This document shows positions 28,918 to 38,942 of a stretch of DNA of 64,000 nucleotides, in pieces (the stretch's first letter is position 1; each line of letters starts with the position of its first letter). The stretch is taken from positions 229,789,666 to 229,853,665 of the forward strand of contig NC_080571.1 in NCBI RefSeq assembly GCF_030247185.1. Direction: 5' to 3'. The notes beneath the pieces were generated by a model that saw nothing but the letters and a program-made list of their open reading frames with translations, was not told the origin of the DNA and ran no database searches. The DNA comes from Malaya genurostris (Eukaryota > Arthropoda > Insecta > Diptera > Culicidae). Both the position numbers and the translations under genes were made by a program.

Positions 28918-29241
28918 TTTATTATCTGAGCATATGAACTGAAGTACAAGTTCGGTTATTTGTACGACGACTTGAATGGTATTGTTTTGATTTAATGTGT
29001 GCCATATAAGCTATAGGTTAGATTCATTATCTTGTATCACATAGATAAGTGTTCATACAAAGCTTGCTTTACCTCCCTAATTGGCACATACATATATTCA
29101 AACTGATAAGCATGAATACTAGAACTGAGTCATCTACATTCGTTATTTACTCTTACAATAAAAGCTTGTACCATTCATTGCTTAGTCAAAAGCCAACGTG
29201 AAATGATTGTTGTTTGAAAAAAATACCGCTTAATCCCGAAA

Positions 29242-29480
29242 ATGTTTTTTAACCTGTGTTGCTGCTGCTCTGGAAGAAACAGCTATGATATGGAAAATAC
29301 CTCAATGGAATCAAAGAATTCTTCAAAACAATCTGTAAAACTACTACAAAGAAAATTTAATCATTCCCAAACTAATTTTAACATTATTTGCAGGACACCA
29401 AAATTATTTCCACAGTGATGACACAGCCGAATTTGGGAGCTGAGCAGACGAATTCATCCAATGACAATGCGAAATACTAA
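29242..29480 (+). CDS. Two-exon small protein, 59 aa, N-terminal CCCC cluster
   Basis: Exons 29242-29334 and 29394-29480 are joined in phase 0 across a 59-bp intron (donor GTAAAA, acceptor ATTATTTGCAG). The frame ends in TAA. The protein begins MFFNLCCCCSGRNSYDMENT; the remainder is Ser/Asn/Thr/Gln-rich and ends SSNDNAKY. There is no signal peptide. Four adjacent cysteines after a short hydrophobic start are typical of S-palmitoylated membrane-tethered proteins (inference). Kozak context is gaaaATG. A poly(A) signal AATAAA lies at 29710. The gene follows the ERAP1_C-like gene on the same strand, 325 bp after its poly(A) signal. I do not recognise the family. Confidence 0.55.
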
Positions 29481-29709
29481 ACAACTAATCAGTGAACGAA
29501 TATCGAAAAATTACTCCTGTGTGTATTGTGTATGATCTCGCCGATACATACGTAACACTATTTATCGAATCGCAGCTCGTATCGAGCAAAAAACATTCAA
29601 TACAAAACACGGGAAAGAATGTATAGATAACAATTACGCTGCTATTTAGACTAGATCAATGAGTGAATAACTGACTTTTGCTCATCAATTGTGCGAGTGT
29701 CTTCTTATC

Positions 29710-29715
29710 AATAAA
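29710..29715 (+). terminator. Poly(A) signal AATAAA
   Basis: 230 bp after the stop of the 59-aa gene; the next AATAAA on this strand. Confidence 0.5.
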
Positions 29716-30054
29716 TCCGAATATTGCACGTTTTGGAATTCTGGTGTCCGGCTTAGTGTTGCTAATCGATGTTTTCATATTCATCGATCGTCGATTCATC
29801 CTTCTCAGAGGGAGCGATAACTAATCGTTCTCGTAACTCCACTAACGACAATAGCCTATGATTTGATCATTTATTTCAAATATTCATCGACAGTTGCATC
29901 ATGCAATTTGTGTTACCACTTTGTTGTCAGTGTTGCGAAAATATCAAATTATCTAATATCATAGCTAAAAAAATCATGCCCAATTTTAGGCATCGATTAT
30001 CACTATCCGCAAAATCAATGATGATTATGATCACTCGAAGATAACATGGACAAA

Positions 30055-30376
30055 AGCCCTTATTACCGGTATCACTACACGGTTATAACCCAGTGAAGTA
30101 GTTGTGACCCTTATTATCGGTATCACTTAACGGTGAAAATCGAGTGAAGTGAATTTAGGTCCTTAGTACGGAAGTCGCTTCAAAGACAAAACTAATTATT
30201 TGGATGAACTTGATGTCATTATGAACATCACGCCATCAACATTTCTTTGTAAAAATGAGTTTTTTCCACTACAGTGATCACTTCACTGTGCGTGATACTG
30301 GTAATAGGAAAAATCAAGTGAAGTGACATTTAAGTGAAATGATTGTGAAAGTGGAAGTGAGAACGGTAATAAGGGC
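30055..30376 (+). mobile_element. MITE, copy A of an inverted pair
   Basis: About 322 bp with ends gcccttattaccg and cggtaataagggc. The interior repeats 'agtgaagtga' motifs on both strands. No coding capacity. Confidence 0.75.
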
Positions 30377-30562
30377 CAAAATCGCATCCCGTTTAATATC
30401 ACTATAGTGATGTTCCATAAACTCACACTGATAATCATTCAAAATCATTGCAGCGATTCCGACATCTGAATATCATCATCTGCCAGTGAAAATTGTTGCT
30501 TGGCTGATAATCGCACTTCATGATCATAGGTGAATTTAAAAAATCTGTTTGTAGTGATATTA

Positions 30563-30870
30563 GCCCTTATTACCGTTTTCACTTCCACTTTCACATTCAC
30601 TTCACCTACATGTCACTTCACTTGATTTTACCTATTACCGGTATCACGCATAGTGAAGTGACCACTGTAGTAGAAAAAACTAATTTTTTCAACAAAATGT
30701 TGGTGGCGTGATGTTCATAATGACATCAAGTTCATTCAAATAATTACTTTTGTCTCTGAAGCGACTTCCGTAATAAGAATTCACTTCACTTGATTTCCAC
30801 CGTGAAGTGATACCCATAATAAGGGTCACAGTCACTTCACTCGGGTTTCACCGTGTAGTGACACCGGGCC
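30563..30870 (-). mobile_element. MITE, copy B of an inverted pair
   Basis: The same element as copy A in opposite orientation: gcccttattaccgttttcac at the start, and a decayed end near caccgggcc. The 186-bp spacer between the copies makes the whole 0.8-kb block a large imperfect palindrome. A LINE inserted immediately to the right. Confidence 0.7.
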
Positions 30871-30889
30871 ATTGATAGGTATAAGATTA

Positions 30890-33800
30890 TCACCCTTACT
30901 CTTACTCTTTCAGTCGTAGACCACGCGGGTCTCTGCTGTATACAGGAAGCGTCTCCATTCAACTCGGTTCATGGCTGTTCGCCGCCAGCCTCGGTAGCTG
31001 CGAAGGGTCCGCAGGTCGTCCTCAATTTGATCGATCCATCTTGCCCGCTGCGCGCCTCTTTTTCTTATACCGGTCGGATCATTATCGAGAATCATTTTAA
31101 CCGAGTTTTTCTCCGACATTCTAACAACATGCCCGGCCCACCGTAACCGCCCAACCTTGGCCGTTTGGACGAGGGTTGGTCCTCCCAGCAACTGGTGCAG
31201 TTCATGGTTCATTAACCTTCTCCACGTACCGTCTTCCATACGCACTCCGCCGAAGATGGTTCGCAACACCTTCCGTTCAAAAACACCTAGTGCGCGTTGA
31301 TCCTCCGCAAGTATTGTCCAGGACTCATGCCCGTAGAGGATAACCGGTCTAATCTGCGTTTTGTAGATAGTTAACTTCGTACGACGGCGAATTTTGCTCG
31401 ATCGAAGTGTCCTGCGCAGTCCAAAGTAAGCACGATTTCCTGACAATATGCGTCTCTGAATTTCTCTGCTGGTGTCATTATCGGCAGTCACCAGTGAACC
31501 CAAGTACACGAACTCGTCGACCATTTCGATTTCATCACCACCATTCAGAAATCGTAATGGGTGGCTGACGTTATCTTCTCTCGAGCCCCTGCCTTTCATG
31601 TACTTTGTCTTTGACACATTGATGTCTAGTCCGATCCGCTTGGCCTCAGCTTTTAGTCCGATGTACGTATCTTCCATCTTCTCAAAGTTGCGTGCTATAA
31701 TATCAATATCATCAGCGAAACCAAGTAGCTGGACGGACTTTCTGAAAATCGTGCCACTCGTGTCTATCCTCCCTCTTCTTATCACACCCTCCACGCACAT
31801 CACTCGATCCATCATAGCCTTGACCAATCGTATAAGTTTGTCCGGGAATCCGTAGTCGTGCATGATTTTCCATAGCTGTTCTCGATCGATTGTGTCGTAG
31901 GCTGATTTGAAATCGATGAATAAGTGATGTGTGGGCACATTGTATTCGCGGCCCTCTAGCAACACCTGGCGGATGGCGAACACTTGGTCCGTGGTAGCGC
32001 GTTCGCCCATAAATCCTGCCTGATATTGTCCCACGAATTCGTTTGCAATCGGTGAAAGTCGACGGCATAAGATTTGGGAGAGTACCTTGTAGGCGGCGTT
32101 CAGCAGAGTTATCGCGCGGTAATTGCAGCAATCCAGCTTATCGCCCTTTTTGTAGATGGGACACACGATTCCTTCCATCCATTCCTCCGGTAAAATCTCG
32201 TCCTCCCAGATCTTGGTAACGACCCAGTGCAGTGCTTTCACTAGTGCATTACCACTGTGTTTTAGTAGCTCGCTTAGTAGTTGGTCAACGCCAGCGGCCT
32301 TATTATTTTTTAACCGGCTTACCACCTCCTCCACTACTTGGAGGTCTGAAACCGGCAGTCTACCGATATCCGGCAGGATACCGAGTTTAGTCTGTTCCGC
32401 GCCTGTCTGTATCGCTCCTCGTTTGCTCTCGTCCGGTGTTGCAGCTTGCTCGCCCAAGCTGCATTCTTCTCGGCCACTAACTGTTCACATTCGTCGTCGA
32501 ACCAATCGTTCCTTACGTTCGGAGCCGCCGTACCTAGCGTTGCTGATGCAGTGCTACCTATGGCAGAACGGATGTCTCTCCAGCCATCTCCAAGAGTAGA
32601 TGCACCAAGCTGCTCTTCCGTTGGTAGTGCCACTGCCAACTGCTGCGCGTAATCTTGGGTTACTCCAGCATCCCGGAGCCGCGCGATGTTAAACCGCGAC
32701 GTTAGGTTTCGACGTTGGGTAGCCACCGTCGAAAGTTTTGAGCGCATGCATACAGCAACCAAGTAGTGGTCCGAATCTATGTTCGCACTGCGGTAGGTGC
32801 GAACATTGTTGATGTCCGAGAAAAACTTTCCGTCGATCAAAACGTGGTCGATTTGGTTTTCAGTCTGTTAGTCAGGTGATCTCCAGGTAGCTTTGTGGAT
32901 ATCCTTGCGGGGAAAGAAGGTGCTTCTGACTACCGTTCCTCGGGAGGCCGCAAAGTTGACACACCGTTGGCCGTTGTTATTCGATGCGGCATGCAGGCTG
33001 TTCGGCCCGATTACCGGTCGGTACATTGCCTCCCTTCCTACCTGGGCATTCATGTCACCGATGACAATTTTTACGTCTCTGCGTGGGCAGCCGTCATAGG
33101 CTTGTTCCAGCTGCACGTAGAACGCTTCTTTCTCGTCATCGGGTCTCCCTTCATGTGGGCAGTGCACGTTGATGATGCTGTAATTGAAAAAACGACCTTT
33201 AATTCTCAACTTACACATCCTGGCTATGATCGGCAGCCACCCAATCACTCGCTGACGCATCTTGCCCAGCACTATAAAGTCAGTTCCCAGCTCGTTCGAT
33301 GTGCCACAGCTTTGGTAGAAGGTAGCCGCTCGATGTCCGCTTTTCCACACCTTCTGTCCTATCCAACAAAGCTCCTGCAGCGCTACGACGTCGAAGCTGC
33401 GAGGATTTCGTTCATCGTATATTATCCTGTCGCAGCCTGCGAAACCTAGCGACTTGCAGTTCCATGTTCCAAGTTTCCAATCGTAGTCATTATTTCGTCG
33501 CGTGGGTCTATGCCGATTGTTCCGGGTCGTATTCTCTCCTGTATTATTCGTAATAGATGTTTTACGGGCGGCTTATCAGACCTATGCCAACCCCCTGTCT
33601 CGCCGGAGGATCATCGTGCTTGCTCTGTTTAACGTCCCAACTAGCACTAGGACGATCCCGTTGGTGGGGTTGCCACCTTGGATTTAGCTGGACGGGATGC
33701 AGCATTTCATACTCAGCCGCTGGATACCAGAACAGACGCTGTTTGAAGCCGCTCCTAACATGGAGCACAGACGCTCCGACATCCTCTAAAGAGGACCCCC

Positions 33801-33930
33801 TTCCCTGTCAGCATACGACCACCGGGGTTGGTTACCCGATCTTTCCTATGGTTGCTCGTATCCCAGCCTGCACCGCGGGGAGGTAGGGATAGGAGTTACT
33901 GGACAGGAGGCTAAGAGCCACACTGGGGCC
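30890..33930 (-). mobile_element. RTE-like non-LTR retrotransposon, inactive
   Basis: The element reads on the minus strand: 5' region from about 33930, endonuclease, reverse transcriptase, then a 3' tail. The stop codon at 30910 is followed at once by a short run of aagagt-type repeats (plus-strand cttactcttactcttt), so there is almost no 3' UTR. A very short repeat-ended 3' tail is usual for RTE-clade elements. Target duplications were not found. Confidence 0.75.
30910..33475 (-). pseudogene. LINE polyprotein (endonuclease plus reverse transcriptase), broken
   Basis: An apurinic-type endonuclease begins near 33475 (LGTWNCKSLGF..), with INVHCPHEG, IGDMNAQVG and ENQIDHVLID blocks and the terminal SDH motif (NIDSDHYLVA). 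The reverse transcriptase follows, with KAAGVDQL, GIVCPIYKKGD, NYRAITLL, LFIDFKSAYDTI and the FADD catalytic box. The tail includes RLRWAGHVVRM and ARWIDQIEDDL, usual at the C-terminus of such proteins. An in-frame TAA near 32867 interrupts the endonuclease, and a frameshift lies near 32400 between the linker and the reverse transcriptase. The copy therefore cannot make one protein. Clade assignment rests on the tail and remembered motif style. Confidence 0.8.
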
Positions 33931-34915
33931 TGAATTACGCATTGTCCAGTCGTTTTTAGGATAATATAGAGTTTAAATCTATTTTCATTGAACGTATAGT
34001 TTCACTTCGTTTATCTGTTCCATTAATACTTATATTTGAAAAGTTAGCATTCTTTCATTATTAACATTTATTCAAAGTAATTGAATGATAATCTCTTCAG
34101 CTAACATATGTCAAGGGATGTGATGTGACAATGATAACGAGAAAACCACTCATGAAACAAGTAACAATATTGAATCATCACTGTATTTACAAATCCCGTA
34201 CAATGACTTAGTCATTGTTTGTTCTCCTATCTTGACCACTTCAGTCATACGCGCATTGTTCTCTATTACTCACATCCAGCGAGTACCGAGAAACCGATGA
34301 CCTCCTCCCTAACGAGGCAAAGTGATAGTTATCAAATGGTGGTCGGTCTGTACGGAAAATAAAAACTACCCATTAACATAATTTTGAGTTCTTTTCAATA
34401 TTTTCTTTCATTTGCTCCTTCCATTGTTGTCAAAATACAAAAGGCAAAACCACCCAACAGCGAAAGTTTCGTTCAATAAGCTAAAATTAAGTTAACCATA
34501 TCAACCTGAAGTTTGATCAACACGACTCAACTGTAGAGTAACTATAACTCATCTTTAAGTATTTTGCACCTAAAATTAGGTTATTGAACGGAACCCCCAA
34601 ATTGGGTGGAATGCTTTTAAAAATAGGTTGTTTTGCGGTCATGGTCAAACACTTCTCAGTCGGTCGAGCGAGTGCATTGAACATAATTGAATTGATACCA
34701 AATCGTTTTATATCTGAGACAGGAACAATTTCCGAGACATCACAACCATTACAAAGTAATCTACCCAAGCAACCAGAAGTTCCACAATTACCTAAAGCAT
34801 CCACTTTCTTGCTGCTTGAAAGTACACGCGGAACTTTTGAGAACTTGAAAGTACTTTACTTTAGTACTTTAGGCAACTTGAAAGTACAGAACAAGTTTCA
34901 TGTGAACTTTTTCGT
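33931..34915. other. Intergenic, no gene seen
   Basis: AT-rich DNA. Around 34800-34880 the string cttgaaagtac recurs three times, a small local repeat. No domain-bearing frame. Confidence 0.45.
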
Positions 34916-35950
34916 TGCATACACGCAGAGAAAAAAATGGTAAAAATAACCTAATTTGGGTTTCACCCAACGAATATTTTTGTTGGAATAGTGACAAAAG
35001 AAAATCTGGTTTGATATTGCATTTATTGCTACTTGAAACTACAAAACATGATCGTTTATTGTTGGCGCTAGCCGGGACCCTACGTTGTGTTTAATTAAAT
35101 CCTCACCAGGATATTTCAGCGAAGCGACGGCAGCTATTTGTCGGTCGACCTTACTTGCATTCGCACTGCAGTACACCGGTAGCGAACAGCAATGCAACTA
35201 ACGGGTTCTGCAAACAGCCACAGCGGTCACCAAAGCAGCCAAAGGAGCAGAAGACGAACAGCCACAAACAAACAGCTGCACTGATAAAACTCACAACTGG
35301 ATGAACCTTGGCGGACTCTTGCCAATAAAAAAACTACACTATTTTAACGTTTGAGTCACTTTATTCACTGACTATTGCTAGTGTATTTCACTTCTGCTGT
35401 TCGATACACTTCGGACTTTATGATAGATCAAAAACGGTCCGATTCTAATGCAGGTTTATTTGAGACTGACTGGTCTGATGATTGTGAACAGAGCGAGAAG
35501 ATAAAATGAAAAACTGAGTTGCAAGAAGGGCCTGAGAAACTGACATAATTCTATGAACGGTAGCACCAACTATCTGCAGAAGGCAGTGTTGGTAAACAGT
35601 GTCGCCAGTAAAACTAGTGCGACGCAACATTTATATTTCTCGGTGGATTAGTTTGTTTCAATCAATAGTTTGCTAAAATTAACAAATATTTTACTTGTGC
35701 GTTTCTGTCAATCTCTTGACAAACAATTTCACAGTGAATTCAACTTAAAAAATAGTTTTAAATGAAACGAACTCTAGTTAAAGTCAATGCTTGTAACGCT
35801 TAAAATTCATAAAAGCTTTTAGTTGAAATAAATTTCCTTGAAATTAGTTATTTCAACTAACGCTATTGATTGTTGAAACCATACATTTTTGTTTGATTTC
35901 AGGAATAAAATTATTTCGTTCACACTAATTTAACAAAGTAAATTTTGATA
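34916..35950 (+). repeat. Older dispersed repeat split by a solo LTR
   Basis: The segments 34916-35059 and 35630-35770 are continuous in a related copy at 53063-53340 (shared 'gacaaaagaaa..tctggtttgatat', 'gaaactacaaaacatgat', 'tcttgacaaacaatttca', 'aatagttttaaatg'). The 570-bp gap here is a solo LTR. Confidence 0.7.
35060..35629. mobile_element. Solo LTR, 570 bp, with TTTAT target duplication
   Basis: It begins TGTTGGCGCTAG and ends GCGACGCAACA, so TG..CA with 5-bp inverted tips TGTTG/CAACA. TTTAT flanks it on both sides (35055-35059 and 35630-35634). A related repeat at 53 kb has no insert at this point, which confirms both borders. Internal part and second LTR are missing, as after LTR-LTR recombination. 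Orientation is not established. Confidence 0.85.
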
Positions 35951-37200
35951 CTACTTTTATTTGTTTTCAATTTACTAGTACACAATTTTTTTAAATTTTG
36001 CATTTTTTCAAGACTTTTAGACGTTTCGTCGCTGGACGATCAAATTATTTACATACCAATATCAAGCCCTGATTCTTTTTATTTTGATAGCATCCAACTA
36101 TTCGGTGCTCCATCAGTCAAAATAGAGATCCTGCATAAAATATTTTTGCAAAGAAAATGTGTTATGTAATATTATGTAATTTTCAAAATATTCCCAATTA
36201 TCGATACATACGCTTGAATTATTGAAAATCCCTTAGGAAATTAAAGAAGCAGATAAACGTTTCTTATAAAACTTGTAAAAACTTTATCCATGTGAGATAA
36301 AAAAAATTCCCTGGATTATTCTCGCGGGAAAAATGCTCTTGACTATTGAGAATAAAACTGTTACGGTTCATTTGAACAATAAACTTAGTTATATCAGTAC
36401 ACAAATAAGATCATAGATAAATTGAGCCTATAGAAAGAAATCGGTAAAAGAAAAAGATACAGCAGGATTAAGTCAACACATTGCGATAACGTCAATTAAA
36501 CTTTAGTTGACATGTAATAAATAGTAAATTTATTTCAACAACAAAATTCATCTCCTGCTCGAGAGCATGGTTATTTTTGACAGATCGATGGTTATTTCCC
36601 GACACTGAAAAAAATCTTGCAATGAAAATTATAATATTAATTCTTTAGTTTAATTAATTACAGTGGAAATAAACCCAAATAACTTTCAGTCCGTCAAGTT
36701 TTGAAATGGGCCGCAGTTTTAGTCAAATTTAACTACTCGACACAAAAAAACTACTTAAGTGTCAGATTTCAACCAAAAGTTAAAATTAACCGCGGAATGG
36801 TTCACAGCCTTAGAATGCTATTGATGAACTTTGAGAGCTGCTTAAGCCAAATCAGTCCCTTTTATCCAAACTTTTGGTTAGTTGCGTAAACAGCCAATTT
36901 TCTTTAACATTTCATTGTACGTATTTTACTTGTCACTTAACCCAGTAATGCACCAGGTGCTAAATTGCAATTGGACCGGAAATTCGATAATAAAAACCTA
37001 ATAAACGTATAGGTATGCATATGAAGACATGAAGCACTCCTTGCGCATGATATCTTATCTCAGCGATCTCGGTGCTGCAACACCAGTCCCCACCAATCAG
37101 ATATGATAAGCAAACACCGCGAATACCAATTGGCAGCCGATAGCGGCTTGATTTCTGCTTCAGCAAAACAGTCGTGTCTTGTCGCTCATTCACGCTGATT
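35951..37200. other. Intergenic; repeat fragments and GATA-rich promoter-proximal DNA
   Basis: 36660-36730 is an inverted relative of 41340-41400. From about 37040 several GATA-type sites occur (ttatctc, gatatgataag, ccgatagc), immediately upstream of the peptide gene at 37259. GATA sites are common in fat-body and gut genes of flies; no function is shown here. Confidence 0.4.
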
Positions 37201-37258
37201 TGATTAGACCTGTATTTTGTGTTACGAGTAAGAATATTTTGCCGCTAAGTTTACGATC

Positions 37259-37543
37259 ATGGGTAACTCTTGGAATAAATCAACGACCGCTAATGCTGAT
37301 CGAAATCTAGAACACCAAACGCAGAACCAACCGGAAGATATTAAACAGGAGATAGTTGAAGAAGCCATCAATCCAACTCAGGTAAACTCAAAACTAATAA
37401 TTGTTGTTTACGTTTATTCGAAATTCTTTCCGAATATTCCGCAGGCACCACAAGTGTTCAACGTGATATCCGCTCCCAAAGTATGTCCTCCAGGTTACCG
37501 TTTGGATCATAAGGGAAAGTGTCGGAAGATCCAAGAATTTTGA
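37259..37543 (+). CDS. CPPG-motif small peptide, 73 aa spliced
   Basis: Exons 37259-37381 and 37445-37543 with a 63-bp intron (CAG|GTAAAC..CCGCAG|GC, phase 0). Exon 1 encodes 41 polar residues starting MGNSWNKST, with no signal peptide; an in-frame stop lies ten codons upstream. Exon 2 carries SAPKVCPPGYRLDHKGKCRK and ends IQEF. The two cysteines are separated by 11 residues and probably form one disulfide. The motif A-P-x-V-C-P-P-G-x3-D-H-K-G-x-C-R recurs at 55623, 61807 and 62271. The intron is a multiple of three and has no stop, so retention would add 21 mostly hydrophobic residues. Poly(A) signal AATAAA at 37677. Function unknown; possibly non-classically secreted, or an upstream exon exists. 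Confidence 0.7.
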   Translation: MGNSWNKSTTANADRNLEHQTQNQPEDIKQEIVEEAINPTQVNSKLIIVVYVYSKFFPNIPQAPQVFNVISAPKVCPPGYRLDHKGKCRKIQEF

Positions 37544-37699
37544 AATCCCGAACGGAACAATTCTCTACTTGAAATCACGATCACGAACATTAAAACATTC
37601 TAAGCTCTCTGTATTATGCTATGTGGCACGCTGAGAGGTAAGCCTTCTCACACACCGATGACATTTTTCTCATGAAAATAAAATTTTATGATGATGATT

Positions 37700-38810
37700 T
37701 TGTATTCCATTTGATTTTAATTTTAAGATTTGTTTTCCTTTGTGCTACACTAACATGAACGAACAGAACTATTTGCAATATTAATGAATGTTTGAAATAA
37801 AATCTCACCTAATTTTCATGGAAAATCAAGACAAGTAACATACACATCATTGAGACAAAAAGTCGCATACGAATGTGTCTGGCACAGCAGCGAATCATGC
37901 GATCTCCGAATAGGTCAGTTGGTAATTATCACGCCTTGGATGCTAATTTCGGCGCAACACGTTTTGTTTATCGATTCACATTTTTGTTTCAGACAACTCA
38001 ATATTCAATATGAGGAAGCAGTGACGAATCAGTGGCGACGATTTTTGTTCTTAGTATGAGCAAAATTTAGTGGTATGGTAAAGATGCCAATATTCCTTTA
38101 AGTCAGAACCGGACCCAGGATCTCGTTTCGGAAGGGGTCCTCAGTTAAAAGAACATGTTTACTGATGATTTTTATGTGTTCGTTTCTAGGTGCACCTGAA
38201 GTACATTCGCCGGTGCCTGAAGTACATTTCAATTAATGAGAATTTCCGAGCTCGCAAAGCAAATAATTTCCGGCAGAGAGACTATGAAGGATTGAAGCAA
38301 AAAATTCTAATTGTTAAGAGGGAAGAGATTTTTAACTTTCTCTTATCATGTAGTCCCATAGTTTGCCATGAAATTTGTCCAGATTCGACTTCCGGTTTCG
38401 TAATTACAGAGTATTGAAACCATCCATTTCAAGAGTTATAAGTGACAAAGTAAAAAGGAACAAATTTCTGGATTTACCAGAAAAATTTCAAAACAGAACC
38501 ATCATAGATTTCTTTGTTTGTGTTTGTTCAAAATTGACAGTATCAATAATAGTAACACCAAATACAAATAATAATACCCCTAAGTCCCATATAAACGAAT
38601 CGCCAATGTTTGGTTCACAGCATGAACAAGTAAGCCTAGCAAATATCTCCCTTTTGTTCGATAGTGTGAAAATGTGAAAGGAGATCGTTTCTGGCAACGC
38701 TTTATGCTAGTTGCTACGGTGCAAAACAAACTTGTTTGTTTATCGTTGCTGTATTAGACTGCAACAATCAGTCTAAATATCGCCTGCTAATAAACCGAGA
38801 AGCTTTCGAA
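37700..38810. other. Intergenic; R1 fragment, no gene seen
   Basis: A short R1 piece lies at about 38340-38415 ('agtcccatagtttgccatgaaatt', 'cgacttccggttt'). An open frame at 38190-38417 runs through it and is not supported. Confidence 0.4.
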
Positions 38811-38899
38811 ATGGTGAGAAGTTGCTTAGTAGAGGGATGTGACACACGAACAGGGTCGTCCGAAATTTCGCTCCATAGTTTTCCTAAGGATCAAAATAT
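38811..38899 (+). CDS. THAP-domain protein, first exon only
   Basis: The ATG at 38811 opens MVRSCLVEGCDTRTGSSEIS, followed by LHSFPKDQN. This is the start of a THAP zinc-finger: an N-terminal C-x4-C pair after M-V-[RS]-x-C, then the F-P-K-D block. THAP domains bind DNA and occur in transcription regulators and in P-element-type transposases. A strong donor (AT|GTAAGT) ends the exon in phase 2. The second half of the domain (W, C-x2-H) should be in a later exon; I found none with the required motif. A 3-kb TIR element begins 43 bp past the donor. This may be a functional gene with a distant exon, or a relic. Confidence 0.55.
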
Positions 38900-38942
38900 G
38901 TAAGTAATATGTTTATATATTTTTCACTATAATAAACAGTAA

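Noticed and set aside
28823..29418. Splicing of the ERAP1_C-like gene to the exon at 29394
   Set aside because: A donor at 28823 is possible, but the exon at 29394 fits the 29242 exon in phase 0 with a longer sensible frame. The 28029 gene already has its own stop at 28824 and a poly(A) signal at 28912.
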